Notes under the pieces: generated by a model
What the model was told of the DNA's origin: nothing
Seen by the model: the letters and a program-made list of their open reading frames with translations, nothing else
The model's database searches: none
Part shown: piece by piece, positions 1 through 11,246 of the stretch
How positions within the stretch are numbered: position 1 is the first letter of the stretch
How the letters are laid out: each line of letters begins with the position of its first letter
Position numbers and translations under genes: made by a program
Assembly: GCA_016710985.1 (NCBI GenBank)
Contig: JADJTX010000062.1
Coordinates: 62,001-126,000, forward strand
Length of the DNA: 64,000 bases
Direction of reading: 5' to 3'
Origin: Ignavibacteria bacterium
GTDB taxonomy: Bacteria > Bacteroidota > Ignavibacteria > Tepidaquicellales > Tepidaquicellaceae

Positions 1-3000
1 ATATTAATAATGATGGTTACAGTGATGGTAATAGGAAGTCCTTTTATGATAAAGGTCAGACAAATGAAGGCAGAGTATATGTATTCAAAGGATCAATGAC
101 AGGAATATCTTTCATATTATCCCATGGACTTATGAAAGTAATCAGGCGTTGCAAATTTAGGATTCAGCGTTGCTACTGCCGGTGATGTAAATGGTGACGG
201 ATTTTCTGATTTATTAGCAGGAGCATATAGATACGATAATGCTTTTTCAAATGACGGAGGTGTTTATGTATTTCACAGTAATGAAGTAACTTATCCGGTT
301 TCGCCAACTTCGTTTAGAGCAGGTACACAGGCCGGAGAATATTTCGGGTACAGTGTGAGTACGGCAGGAGATGTAAACGGAGACGGATATTCAGATGTGA
401 TAGTTGGCGCTCCGCTTTATGACGGTGGTGAGACAGATGAAGGAAAATGTTATGCATATCTTGGATCAATATTTGGTATTTCCTCCACTCCGGTCTGGAC
501 AAAAGAAAGCAATCACACCGGTGGTTGGTTTGGGATAAGCGTATCAACGGCAGGTGATATGAATGCAGACGGATTTGCAGATGTAATACTCGGCGGAAAT
601 TATCTTGATAACGGTCAGACGGATGAAGGAAGAGCTTTTGTTTATCTGGGATATTCAGGAGGTTTAAACAACGGTTCAGCAATAATATATGAAAGCAATC
701 AGTCAACTTCCGAGTTTGGATTCAGCGTAGCGACAGCCGGAGATATAAACGGTGACGGATTCAGTGATGTAATTATAGGAGCTCACGAATATGATAATGC
801 CAAGACAGGTGAAGGAGCAGCTTTTGTTTATCTCGGATCTGCAACCGGAATGGGTTCAGCTGCAGGATGGAGCGCTGAAGGAAATCAGGACAATGCTAAA
901 TTTGGAATTCTGTTTCTTCAGCCGGGGATGTTAATGGAGACGGGTATTCAGATGTAATAGTTGGCGCGCCATATTTTGATAATGGACAAAATGACGAGGG
1001 AGCTGCATTTGTTTATCATGGATCAGTTACAGGATTATCAACTTTTTCAAACTGGAGCGCTGAAGGAAATCAATCGCTGGCATATTTTGGAACTTCAGTT
1101 TCAACGGCCGGAGATGTAAATGGTGACGGATATTCTGATGTAATAGTTGGAGCATACTGGTTTGATAATGGTCATACACAAGAAGGGAAAGCATTTGTCT
1201 ATCACGGATCGGCTTCAGGATTGTCTTTAACTCCAAACTGGAGCGCTGAAGGAAATCAGGCAGGTACATATTATGGAAATTCAGTTTCATCTGCCGGAGA
1301 CGTAAACGGTGATGGATATTCTGATGTAATTGTTGGAGCATACATTTGATAATGGTCAAACTAATGAAGGCAGAGCATTTGTTTATCACGGTTCATCATC
1401 AGGATTATCTTTAACTTCAAACTGGAGTGCTGAAAGAAATCAACAAATGCATATTTTGGTGGATTCAGTTTCATCGGCAGGCGATGTAAATGGTGACGGA
1501 TATTCTGATGTAATAGTTGGAGCAATTTTGGTTTGACAATGGTCAACAGATGAAGGAGCAGCATTTGTATATCACGGATCAGCATCCGGATTATCATTGA
1601 CTTCCAAACTGGAGCGCCGAAGGAAACCAAATAAATGCATTTTTTGGAAATTCAGTATCTTCTGCCGGGGATGTAAACGGTGACGGATATTCTGATGTAA
1701 TAATTGGCACGACATTTTGATAATGGACAAACGGATGAAGGAACAGCATTTGTATATCACGGATCAGCTTCGGGATTATCTTTAACTTCAAACTGGAGCA
1801 TGGAAGTAATCAGGCAAATGCAATTTTGGATATCAGTTTATCTGCAGGAGATGTAAACGGTGATGGATATTCTGATGTAATAATTGGCGCCGTTTTTGAC
1901 AATGGACAAACGTTTGAAGGAGAGCATTTGTTTATCACGGATCAGCTTCAGGATTATCCTTGACATCAAACTGGACCGCAGAAAGAAATCAAATAAGTGC
2001 ATATTTTGGTGTTCTGTTTCCTCAGCCGGAGATGTAAACGGTGACGGATATTCTGATGTAATAGTTGGCGCACTAAATTTTTGACAATGGACAAGCTAAT
2101 GAAGGAGCAGCTTTTGTCTATTACGGAGGCAGTAATGGCGGACTTACATCAACTGTCCGTCAGTTTAAATTCGGAACCTCACAAGTAGTTTCTTCGACAG
2201 GAAATACTGGCGTTAACGGTCAGGTAAGACTGCAGCATTTTGCAAAGAGTCCGTTTGGTAAAGGTGACGGAAGAATTATTTATGAAACTAAGGCAAACGG
2301 AATTCCTTTTTCCGGAAGTGTGATTACAAACAGTACATCATATAACAGCACTCCTCCTTCATTTACAAATCTCGGATTAACCGGTACAAATATATCTCAG
2401 GATATGACAGGATTTAATCCGTCATCTCAGTATAAATGGAGAGCGCGCGTCCAGTATAAAATGACAAGTTTTCCTTTTCAGAAATACGGTCCGTGGAGAT
2501 ATTATAATAATTATGTTCCAACACCGGCAGGTGGATTCAGACCAAAGCCGAACATTCTGTATCTGAATCTCACTGTAAACATTGAAGGGTTTTATGACGC
2601 AGGAACAAATAGTATGACCGGCGACACTATGATAGTTTATTTGAGAAACAGCACTTCGCCCTTTGCAATAGTAAATTCTTCCAAAGGATTTGTCAATTCA
2701 GCAGGACTTGGACACTTTACATTTTCAAATGCAGCTAACGGTGTAAATTATTATTTACATCTGAAGCACAGAAACTCAATTGAGACCTGGAGTAAGACGA
2801 CTCAGATGTTTACAGCAGACATGTTGACTTATAACTTTAAGACAGCTTCATCACAGGCGTATGGAAATAATCAGAAGTTGGTTGACAGTTCTCCCGTCAC
2901 GTATGGTATCTTCAGCGGCGATGTAAATCAGGATGGGACAGTTGACCTTAATGATGTATTGTCAGTTTATAATGCCTCAGCGAATTTCTCAAACGGCTAT

Positions 3001-3096
3001 GTTGTGAATGATGTTAACGGAGATAATGTTGCTGATCTTAATGATGTTTTGATCGCATATAATAATTCGGGTGAATTTGTGGCGGGGTGGCCGTGA
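1..3096 (+). pseudogene. 5'-truncated FG-GAP double-propeller surface protein with dockerin-like C-terminus (copy 1)
   Basis: The gene enters from outside the window and ends at TGA 3094-3096. It is a near-identical tandem copy of the next gene: base 1 matches base 4691 there. Twelve FG-GAP blades (motif GDVNGDGYSD, one about every 180 bp) can be followed across frames. They correspond to blades 3-14 of the neighbour. After the propellers come an Ig-like region (to about 2540), the conserved beta-sandwich with HRNSIETWS (about 2560-2860) and a dockerin-like pair of loops (DVNQDGTVDLND, DVNGDNVADLND). As read, the frame breaks in many places. The open pieces are 355-957, 1330-1536, 1884-2084 and 2320-3096, and the breaks are mostly 1-2 base indels. 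It is either a decaying duplicate or a badly polished repeat. Family knowledge: FG-GAP blades bind calcium in extracellular adhesins. A cell-surface role is inference. Confidence 0.8.
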
Positions 3097-3192
3097 GACG
3101 TGAGACGTCAAACGCGAGACGTGAGACGCGAGACGTGAGACGTCAAACGTCAAACGTCAAACGTCAAACGTCAAACGTCAAACGTCAAACGT
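3093..3192. repeat. Heptanucleotide tandem repeat (GAGACGT to ACGTCAA)
   Basis: About 14 units of 7 bp begin inside the stop codon of the preceding gene (ccgTGAGACGTGAGACG). The units drift from GAGACGT/GAGACGC to a pure ACGTCAA array. The tract ends just before a candidate promoter. Confidence 0.9.
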
Positions 3193-3221
3193 TTTGGACA
3201 GAGCTTAACTATTTTATTTTA
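3193..3221 (+). promoter_or_regulatory. Candidate Bacteroidota-type promoter
   Basis: TTTG at 3193-3196, an 18-nt gap, then TATTTTA at 3215-3221, which resembles the -7 consensus TAnnTTTG except for its last base. It directly follows the heptamer tract and lies 75 nt upstream of the next ATG. The match is weak and from pattern only. Confidence 0.25.
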
Positions 3222-3295
3222 TTAGCAGCATTTTTAAAATCTTTCTGATAGAATTATTAATTAAATTTATTTCATAACTCAATATAATAAACAAA

Positions 3296-6200
3296 ATGAA
3301 AAAATTATTTTCTGTATTAACAATTCTAATTTGCACAGCAGTGGTATTTACCGGATTTATTATTGACACATCCGATAAGTATAAACTTCAGCTAAGAGCT
3401 GTCTCTCCGCTTGATCTGTCGGTATTAAATAAGAATTCAGAAGCTAAAGTTGAGTCAGACAATCCTGAGACTACCGACTGGTACCAGGAAGCATTAGCAA
3501 ATATTCAGAAAGCTGAATACAATGTTTCATTCAGTGAAAGCCTGAATGCTTATCAGTCGCCTAACCGCGCAAACAACATGAGATTTGTTTATCATAAAAA
3601 CGGATTCAGCGCGATGATTAGAAATACACAAGTTGCATTGTTTGATGAGTCTGATAAAATGATAGAAGAGAGTGATAAGAAATATGAGTACCTTGACGAC
3701 TGGAATATTGATTTCAAAATTAAAAGCGTATCAAAAGAATTTAATGCAGCAACCGAAAATTGCTTTACAGATTTTCCGGAAGTGAATTTAATACGAGTAA
3801 TAATTTCATCTCTATTGAAAATGAAAATCTGAAAGTTCAATATACAAACGACGAAGACGGGATGAGGCAGGACTTCATTGTAAAGAATAAACCCCAGGGT
3901 GACGGACAATTGAGATTAAACATAGATGCAGAGACTGAACTTAAAATGATCACGGGAGCTGATGCGTTAATGTTTAAAGATGACAAAGGAGATTTAAAAT
4001 TAAAGTACGCTGCATTGAAAGTATGGGATGCAAACGGCCGTGAACTCAGAGCTTATTTTGAAAAGAATGATCAGTTACAAATTACAAATGACAAATTACA
4101 AATAGAAGATCAGAAATCAAAACAAATTCCAAATCCGAAATTCCAAATTCCAAATCAGAATAAATCCCAAATCCGAAATTCCAAATTCCAAATTGTAGTA
4201 AACGATGACGATGCGGTTTATCCGATCACAATAGATCCTCTCTCATCAGTTGCAAACTGGACAGCCGAGATAAATCAGGCATCGGCAAAATTCGGATGGA
4301 GCGTTGCAACAGCAGGAGATGTGAACGGTGACGGGTATTCCGAAGTCATAGTCGGCGCACCGAATTATGACAATGGTGAGACAGATGAAGGCGGCGTATT
4401 TGTTTATCACGGATCAATAACCGGACTTTCATTAACACCAAACTGGACAAATGAAAGCAATCAGGCGAATGCATTATTCGGATGGAGCGTGGCAACTGCG
4501 GGAGATTTAAATGGTGACGGTTACAGTGATGTGATAATTGGTTCGCCGACTTATGACAACGGGCAGACAGATGAAGGAAGAGCTTTTGTTTATAACGGAT
4601 CAGTAAGCGGACTTTATGCGGTTAATACCTGGCAGTATGAAACTAATCAGACAGGTGAGAACTTCGGATACAGCGTAGCATGCGCCGGGGATATTAATAA
4701 TGATGGTTACAGTGATGTGGTAATAGGAAGTCCTTTTTATGATAATGTTCAGACAAATGAAGGCAGAGTCTATGTATTCAAAGGATCGATGACAGGAATA
4801 TCTTTCATATTATCGCCATGGACATTCGAAAGTAATCAGGCGTCGTCAAATTTAGGATTCAGCGTTGCTACTGCCGGTGATGTAAATGGTGACGGAATTC
4901 TGATTTATTAGCAGGGGCATATAGATTCGATAATGCTTTTGCAAATGACGGAGTTGCTTATGTATTTCACAGCACAGGTTCAACTTATCCGGCATCACCA
5001 ACTTCGGCAATAGCAGGTACACAGGCCGGAGAATATTTCGGGTACAGTGTGAGTACGGCAGGAGATGTTAACGGAGACGGATATTCTGATGTTATAGTTG
5101 GTTCTCCTTTATATGATAATGGTCAGACAGATGAAGGAAAATGTTTTGCATATCTTGGTTCTTCAAGTGGTATCGCTTCAACTCCTGTCTGGACAAAAGA
5201 GAGCAATCACACAGGTGGTTGGTTTGGAATAAGCGTATCAACGGCAGGTGATATGAATGCAGACGGCTTTGCAGATGTTATACTCGGCGGAAATTATATC
5301 GATAACGGTCAGACAGATGAAGGAAGAGCTTTTGTTTATCTGGGATATTCAGGAGGTTTAGTCAACGGCTCAGCAATAATTTATGAAAGCAATCAGGCAT
5401 CTTCCGAGTTTGGGTATTCAGCGTAGCAACAGCCGGAGATATTAACGGCGACGGATTCAGTGATGTAATTATCGGAGCTCATGAATATGATAATGGCAGC
5501 ACAGGTGAAGGAGCTGCTTTTGTTTATCTCGGATCAGCAGCCGGTATGGGTACAACGCCCGGATGGAGCGCTGAAGTAAACCAGGCAAGTGCCTATTTTG
5601 GTAATTCTGTTTCCACAGCCGGGGATGTAAACGGGGACGGATATTCTGATGTAATAATTGGAGCACTGGAATTTGATAATGGACAAATCAATGAAGGAGC
5701 TGCATTTTTATATCACGGATCGTCATCAGGATGTTCGGCTTTTTCAAATTGGAGTACGGAAGGAAATCAGGTAGATGCATCTTTTGGAACTTCCGTATCT
5801 TCAGCAGGTGATGTAAACGGAGACGGATATTCTGACGTGATCATTGGCTCTCTTTTTTATGATAATGGTCAGACTGATGAAGGCAGAGCATATGTTTATC
5901 ACGGATCGGCTTCCGGTTTATCTGTTACTTCAGACTGGATTGCGGAAAGTAATAATGATAGTTCATATTTTGGCATATCGGTTTCATCAGCAGGAGATGT
6001 AAACGGAGACGGATATTCTGATGTAATAGTTGGAGCAAATGGTTTACTAATGGTCAAATTACCAAAGGAGCAGCATTTGTTTATCATGGATCATCTCTGG
6101 GACTATCTTTGTTCCCAAACTGGAGTGCTGAAGGAAATCAGGCATATGCTTGTTTTGGCGAATCAGTATCTTCAGCGGGAGATGTGAATGGAGACGGATA

Positions 6201-7798
6201 TTCAGATGTAATAGTAGGCGCTAGAGTTTTCGAAATTGAACGAAGGAGCTGCATTTGTTTATCATGGATCAGCTTCAGGTTTATCTTTTACCTCAAACTG
6301 GAGTGCCGAAAGTAATCAGGCGAATGCATTATTTGGTTTTTCTGTTTCCACAGCCGGAGATGTAAATGGTGACGGATATTCAGATGTAATAGTCGGAGCT
6401 TTTTTATTTGAAAATGGACAATCAAACGAAGGAGTTGCCTTTGTATATCATGGATCGGCTTCTGGATTATCACTAACCTTAGATTGGAGTGTTGAAGGAA
6501 ATTCGTATTCTGGAGAATTTGGTTATTCTGTTTCCACAGCCGGAGATGTAAACGGAGATGGTTATTCTGATATAATAGTTGGTGCACGGTCTTTTTCCAA
6601 TGGACATTCACCTGAAGGAGCTGCATTTGTCTTTCATGGATCGGCTTCAGGATTATCTGCAACTTCAAACTGGAGTGCGGAAGGAAATCAATAAATGCAT
6701 TTTTTGGTGTATCAGTTTCATCAGCCGGAGATGTGAATGGTGACGGATATTCTGATATAATAGTCGGAGCTCGGAATTATGACAATGGTCAGACATATAG
6801 TGGAGCTGCTTTTGTCTATTACGGCGGAAGTAACGGCGGACTTACATCTACTGTCCGACAGTTCAAATTCGGAACTTCACAGATTGTGTCTTCCACAATG
6901 AAATACCGGTGAAAACGGCAAAGTAAGACTTCAGCATTTTGCAAAGAGTCCGTTTGGCAATGGTCAGGGAAGAATTGTATATGAAACCAAACCAAACGGA
7001 ATTCCTTTCTCAGGAAGTATTATTTCCAATAGTACATCTTATAACAGTTCACCTCCTGCATACACTAATCTTGGATTAACTGGTACAAATATCTCTCAGG
7101 ATATGACAGGTTTCAATCCGTCATCTCTTTATAAATGGCGTGCGCGTACACAATATAAAATGACAAGTTTTCCTTTTCAGAAATACGGTCCATGGAGATA
7201 TTATAATAATTATGTTCCAACACCGGCTGGTGGATTCAAGCCAAAGCCGAACATTCTTTATCTTAATCTATCAGTAAACATCGAAGGATTTTATGACGCG
7301 GGTGCAGATAGTATGGTTGGGGACACTTTAATAGTTTATCTTAGAAACATCACTTCACCTTATGCAATTGTTAATTCAGCAAAAGGGTTTGTGAACTCTG
7401 CAGGACTTGGACACTTTACATTTTCAAATGCCGCTAACGGTGTAAATTATTATTTACATCTTCAGCACAGAAACTCAATTGAGACCTGGAGTAAGACGAC
7501 TCAGATGTTTACAGCAGATATGTTAAATTATAACTTTAAGACAGCTTCATCACAGGCGTTCGGAAATAATCAGAAGTTGGTTGACAGTTCTCCTGTCACG
7601 TATGGTATCTTCAGCGGCGATGTAAATCAGGACGGGTCAGCAGATCTTAATGATGTATTGTCAGTTTATAATGCCTCAGCGAGTTTTTCAAACGGCTATG
7701 TTGTGAATGATGTTAACGGAGATAATGTTGCTGATCTTAATGATGTTTTGATCGCATATAATAATTCGGTTGGATTTGTGGCGGTGGTGAGGCCGTGA
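3296..7798 (+). pseudogene. FG-GAP double-propeller surface protein with dockerin-like C-terminus (copy 2, frameshifted)
   Basis: The protein starts at ATG 3296 with a signal-peptide-like segment (MKKLFSVLTILI) in an AT-rich leader, and would be about 1,500 aa if frames were joined. Order: signal; conserved N-terminal domain (DWYQEALANIQ to YPITIDPLS, about 3470-4250), with a translated heptamer linker at 4074-4196; 14 FG-GAP blades (about 4250-6800), which is two 7-bladed propellers; an Ig-like region (GIPFSGS, YKWRARTQYK); the HRNSIETWS sandwich; and the dockerin-like pair ending FVAVVRP. Frame changes occur near 3780-3830, 4899, 5414, 6040, 6230, 6695 and 6895. One is checkable: ACGGAATTCTG here against ACGGATTTTCTG in copy 1. 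All 14 blades are still recognisable, so decay must be recent, or the indels are assembly errors. Role inferred: calcium-dependent surface or extracellular protein. Confidence 0.85.
4074..4196 (+). repeat. Translated heptamer linker in the FG-GAP gene (site 2)
   Basis: Degenerate CAAATTA and AAATTCC heptamers give a period-7 peptide (LQITNDKLQI, then QIPNPKFQIPN). It lies between the conserved RAYFEK and VVNDDDAVYPITIDPL blocks. The same position is filled by other heptamers in the paralogues at 11.2, 15.9 and 28.7 kb. Confidence 0.8.
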
Positions 7799-7890
7799 GA
7801 CGCGAGACGCGAGACGTGAAACGTGAAACGTGAAACGTCAAACGTCAAACGCAAACGCGAAACGTGAAACGTCAAACGTCAAACGTCAAA
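7794..7890. repeat. Heptanucleotide tandem repeat at the stop codon
   Basis: ACGCGAG, ACGTGAA and ACGTCAA units run for about 95 bp, starting in the TGA stop of the dockerin-like gene (ggccgTGAGACGCGAG). Confidence 0.9.
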
Positions 7891-7940
7891 ATGTCTATCG
7901 TAAATCTAATCATAATTAAATCACCGGGACTTCGGAAGTT

Positions 7941-7958
7941 TAAAGAAGCGCTTCTTTA
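7941..7958. other. Perfect 18-bp palindrome in the 310-bp intergenic stretch
   Basis: TAAAGAAGCGCTTCTTTA is fully self-complementary. Just downstream, GAAGTCT (about 7989) and AGACTTC (about 8010) can form a second short stem. Function unknown: an operator, or the leader of the next gene, is possible. Nothing else is visible in 7891-8109 except the weak promoter listed separately. Confidence 0.45.
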
Positions 7959-8056
7959 TGTGGTGTAGTGGTTTAACTTAAGAAGTCTAAGATCAGCTAT
8001 CCAGACTTCATGTTAAGTGCTTAAATAAGACTTTGCCGACGTCAGAATAATTTTAG

Positions 8057-8087
8057 TTTAAATTGTCATAAAGTTTTTTTACATTTG
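8057..8087 (+). promoter_or_regulatory. Candidate promoter for the coiled-coil/winged-helix gene
   Basis: TACATTTG at 8080-8087 matches the Bacteroidota -7 element TAnnTTTG. TTTA at 8057-8060, 19 nt upstream, is a poor -33 element. The ATG follows 22 nt after the -7 element. Confidence 0.3.
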
Positions 8088-8109
8088 GATGAACAAATAA
8101 ATAATTCTT

Positions 8110-9210
8110 ATGGATGACAATATAAAATTGAAGATTAAAGAATTAATTAAGATCATAAAGATCTTAAAGAAGGAAATTGATTATTTAAGAGCAGAGAATG
8201 ATTATTTAAAAGAAGAAAATGATATTTATCTTCGTTTAAATGAGATTCAGAAATTAAAGGATGATATCAGGAAGTCTCGTAAAGATAAAAATCTATTCCC
8301 CGGTGACAATACAATCGATAAAAAAGTCCTGAAACTACTGCCGGATGACCGTATAAACAGGAAGGATGATATTTTAAAACAAGGAGAAGAGAATTTAATA
8401 CAAAGCGATGATAATTTAATCGATCAGGAAGTTAACGATCACGAGCGGAATGATAACTCACTCAGCCTTGATGACAATTCAATTAGGAAGGATGACAATT
8501 TAATTGATTCAGAACATTACTCAAAAGAGCAAAATGAACAATATCCTGAGCAGGAAGACAACTATAAGTCTTCCGGCGACAATACAAGTCTTTCAGAAGA
8601 TATAACAAAGACTTCGGGAAGAGAATTAACTGAATTGAAAGGAAATACAAACGCAAAGGAAGAGAATACAAAACTCACAGAAGATAATATAAAAGTCAAT
8701 GGAAGTAATAAAGAAGTTAATTTGAGCAAGCTAAATTTAACTGATGAGAATATAAAAGATGTAAATGATATTATAAACATGGATAATGACAATACAGACG
8801 AAGTTTTAAGCAGGTTAACTTTCAAAAAAGACAATACAAACCGGAAAGAAGATGCTTTAAATTACAATCAGAGTTTAGAATTTTCGACTAAAGATAGTAT
8901 AGAAGTTTCCCGAAAGAGAGAAGAGCATAAAAAACTCATGTTGAAGATAGAAGAAGATATTGTAAATTCACTCCGAAGAAAATATCCCAGGCAAATGATC
9001 AGAAGGTGGGCAAGTTTGATAATATATATTTCATATAAGGAAAAGGTTAAATTCGAAGAATTGAAGAGCGTATTTAAAATATCTACTTCAACACTTATGC
9101 GGGACACTACTCTTTTTAAGAATAAAGGCTGGATAAAGTTCACTGGGCATAAGAAGAACGGATACTACAGAATCACGGAGGAAGGGGCGACTTTTACAGG
9201 GATAGGATAG
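8110..9210 (+). CDS. Coiled-coil protein with DDN-rich repeats and C-terminal winged helix (function unknown)
   Basis: A 366-aa intracellular protein with no signal peptide. Residues 1-60 are a strong coiled coil (KIKELIKIIKILKKEI, then LRAENDYLKEEN). Residues 65-260 are a low-complexity acidic/Asn region with recurring DDN-type units (SDDNLI, LDDNSI, KDDNLI, SGDNTS, KDNTNRKEDA), so that GATGACAAT words recur in the DNA. Residues about 280-366 look like a winged helix: RRWASLIIYISYKEKVKFEE, then KISTSTLMRDTTLFKNKGWI as the putative recognition helix, then a GYYRIT wing. That suggests a DNA-binding, oligomerising protein. It follows the two FG-GAP genes in the same direction and precedes the first helical-family gene, so a regulatory role at this locus is possible but is inference. 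I do not recognise a named family. Confidence 0.75.
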   Translation: MDDNIKLKIKELIKIIKILKKEIDYLRAENDYLKEENDIYLRLNEIQKLKDDIRKSRKDKNLFPGDNTIDKKVLKLLPDDRINRKDDILKQGEENLIQSDDNLIDQEVNDHERNDNSLSLDDNSIRKDDNLIDSEHYSKEQNEQYPEQEDNYKSSGDNTSLSEDITKTSGRELTELKGNTNAKEENTKLTEDNIKVNGSNKEVNLSKLNLTDENIKDVNDIINMDNDNTDEVLSRLTFKKDNTNRKEDALNYNQSLEFSTKDSIEVSRKREEHKKLMLKIEEDIVNSLRRKYPRQMIRRWASLIIYISYKEKVKFEELKSVFKISTSTLMRDTTLFKNKGWIKFTGHKKNGYYRITEEGATFTGIG

Positions 9211-9414
9211 ATTTGGAATTTGGGATTTGGAATTTGGGAAGTCATAGAGTATGGGAACAATTCAGACGTCAAACGTCAAACGTCAAACGTGAAAGTCAAA
9301 CATGAAACGTGAAACGTGAAACATGAAACCTCAAAACAATACGCAAAACGCGAGAGACGAGAGCGAGCGTGAGCCTTCGTAACTCGCAACTCGTAACTCA
9401 TAACTCATAACTCA
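9211..9414. repeat. Composite heptanucleotide repeats between convergent genes
   Basis: Three different heptamer families follow one another: ATTTGGA/ATTTGGG (9211-9240), ACGTCAA/ACGTGAA (about 9265-9330) and AACTCGT/AACTCAT (about 9380-9414). The last array overlaps the 3' end of the next gene and supplies its stop codon (TCA on this strand) and final residues NEL. Confidence 0.85.
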
Positions 9415-10874
9415 TTTACCTTTACATTCAGCCAGGATTCTTTATTCATTGATGCTTTGGATATTTCATTCTTAAGTTTATCATATTCATAAGAGCTGAA
9501 TTTTTCTTTGAGTCTGAACATTTGTCTGACCTTATCAAAAAAAAACTTGGTATCATTTTTTACTTTAGCACTTAGTGATTTATTATTCTTTAAAAAATGA
9601 TACAATGATTTGTATTCGCTGTCGAAAGTTATCAGATCATTCATTTCATACAGACATTTGGCTTTCAGAAGTTTCATTCTAACCTTTATTATAAAATTCG
9701 GATGCTGAAGTGAAGTAATGATTGCCTGCACTTTTTCAAATTTCCCTTCGCCAAATAATATGTAAGCTTCAGAGATCTTTTCTGAATATTCGCTGTTGTC
9801 CTTTGGAATTCGATTAAAATATTTACCGGAGAATATTTTTATTGCCTCATACTCACCCGAATTGAATGCTCTCCATAAATACGAGTTATAATCAAAAGAT
9901 GTGATCGAACCGTCTCTGTTAAAGAAAATACCATTGTCCAGCATTGCATTGGTAATTTCAAATAATTCTTTTTCAATATTGATCTTTGACGGATCAATAT
10001 TGTTGAGTGAATTTATCATCAGGATGAAAAGATCCTTTGCATCCCATTTAGAGAGTATGCTAATGTTATCATTAAGAGCTTTTTTAAAGTCGAGAAAATA
10101 TTCTACGTTTTGACTATTCAGTTGTGACCTTGACATTTTCCAGAAGACATTCAAAATATTATAATCACGTTCAGATTGTTTCTTTACGACAGCAAGAAGT
10201 TTATCTATTATCTCCGGTGAAATATCCTTTAAAAAAACCGGAAGAATATTTTTTTCCATGGAAAAATTCTGATTGACCGAATCAGTCAGAACGTTATTAT
10301 AATATTTGAATAAGTATATGAGAAAGCTGTAAATGAAAGTAGCAGAACTGTTAAGAAGATCTTTTTCCGTTACATCATTCAGATTATTCGCCCTGTTGTG
10401 ATATATCTTTATCCAGTTGATTTTTGAATAAGCTGAATAAAAATCATTTATAAAAAAATAATCATTCTTAAATGAATCTTTTGAAAATTGTCTGTCAAGC
10501 TCATTCATCTTCACGTTAAAAAGTTTTGGTATGTTCCTTTCATGAAGACAGTTCATCAGGATGACATCCTTTTCCAGAATATTCTCATCAAACTCTTCAA
10601 GCACTATGAACTTCATCGCCAGTTTTGAAAGCTCGTGAATGAGATTTTTCATTGTCCCGTAATTATATTCTTTGCCGGGAAACAGTTTATTCCAGACAAT
10701 TTCCTTATTCAGTCCATCAACTGTATAGTCCGGAGAATATTTCTTTATCACTGAAAATAATTTTACTGCATTCGAATTCTTATTGTGATAGGGGGAATTT
10801 ATAAAGTCTTCGAACTTCAAAAACTCTTCTTTAGTAAAGGTTCTGAGTATTTCAAGCAGAGAACTTTTAAGCAT
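9405..10874 (-). CDS. TPR-like helical protein, divergent-partner family (intact, 489 aa)
   Basis: An all-helical, Lys-rich protein without signal peptide or membrane segment. The N-terminus carries the family signature: LLEILRTFTKEEF, FINSPYHNKN, KKYSPDY and FPGKEYNYG at residues about 5-90, followed by a helix LSKLAMKFI. The C-terminal half consists of helical pairs resembling TPRs (EAYILFGEGKFEKVQ). Five more members occur in this window (26.8, 33.5, 37.6, 50.1 and 60.5 kb). The start is fixed by this alignment (MLKSSLLEIL). It is transcribed away from the FG-GAP gene at 11247 with a shared 372-bp spacer. Role unknown. The recurring pairing suggests it serves the neighbouring surface protein, for example in regulation or assembly (inference). 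Confidence 0.8.
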   Translation of the reverse strand: MLKSSLLEILRTFTKEEFLKFEDFINSPYHNKNSNAVKLFSVIKKYSPDYTVDGLNKEIVWNKLFPGKEYNYGTMKNLIHELSKLAMKFIVLEEFDENILEKDVILMNCLHERNIPKLFNVKMNELDRQFSKDSFKNDYFFINDFYSAYSKINWIKIYHNRANNLNDVTEKDLLNSSATFIYSFLIYLFKYYNNVLTDSVNQNFSMEKNILPVFLKDISPEIIDKLLAVVKKQSERDYNILNVFWKMSRSQLNSQNVEYFLDFKKALNDNISILSKWDAKDLFILMINSLNNIDPSKINIEKELFEITNAMLDNGIFFNRDGSITSFDYNSYLWRAFNSGEYEAIKIFSGKYFNRIPKDNSEYSEKISEAYILFGEGKFEKVQAIITSLQHPNFIIKVRMKLLKAKCLYEMNDLITFDSEYKSLYHFLKNNKSLSAKVKNDTKFFFDKVRQMFRLKEKFSSYEYDKLKNEISKASMNKESWLNVKVNEL

Positions 10875-10989
10875 ATTATTTAAATGAATGTGAAGGTTTT
10901 AGCGAAAAATGTTTTAATTCTGTTTCAATATAACATTAATTGAAAATATATTTAAGTTCGTTCGATGTGAAACTCGGGGAAAAAATTAG

Positions 10990-11020
10990 TTGGAGGCACA
11001 GAGTATTTGATATATTTTTG
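10990..11020 (+). promoter_or_regulatory. Candidate promoter of the FG-GAP gene at 11247
   Basis: TTG at 10990-10992, a 20-nt gap, then TATTTTTG at 11013-11020, a full TAnnTTTG match. If used, the transcript has a leader of about 220 nt containing heptamer repeats and the stem-loop at 11111-11183. Confidence 0.4.
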
Positions 11021-11030
11021 CTTTAATCGT

Positions 11031-11113
11031 TAATCGTCAATCGTCAACGTCAGGTGTAAGATGTCAGAAGAGAATAAAACATCAATTATCAATTATCAAT
11101 TATCAACTATCAA
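11031..11113. repeat. Heptanucleotide repeats in the leader of the FG-GAP gene
   Basis: AATCGTC units (about 11031-11052) and AATTATC units (about 11088-11113) flank a short unique piece. Confidence 0.75.
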
Positions 11114-11183
11114 TAATAGCCCGAATCTTTGTATGCAAAACAATCATTCATAAAGGTATCACCGGTATGCCGGGCTATTGTTG
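11111..11183 (+). promoter_or_regulatory. Leader stem-loop (element shared with the next paralogue)
   Basis: CAATAATAGCCCG (11111-11123) pairs with CGGGCTATTGTTG (11171-11183), 13 pairs with one G-U, and the loop is about 47 nt. The second paralogue has a related element at 15802-15847 in the same place, with differently paired arms but the same CGAATCT after the left arm and ATGCCG at the base of the right arm. No + strand gene ends upstream nearby, so it is not a normal terminator. A regulatory RNA leader is possible. Confidence 0.45.
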
Positions 11184-11246
11184 ATCAATTTTTAAATGTG
11201 CAAAGTTCAAACAATAAACTTTATAAGTTAATTAAAATTAAATGAG

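Noticed and set aside
3093..3192. CRISPR-like array of short repeats
   Set aside because: The units are contiguous heptamers with no spacers. The longer periodicity elsewhere is coding blades.
7960..8040. A tRNA-like GTGGTGTAGTGGTTTAAC piece
   Set aside because: It resembles a D-arm only. No acceptor stem, anticodon arm or T-arm follows.
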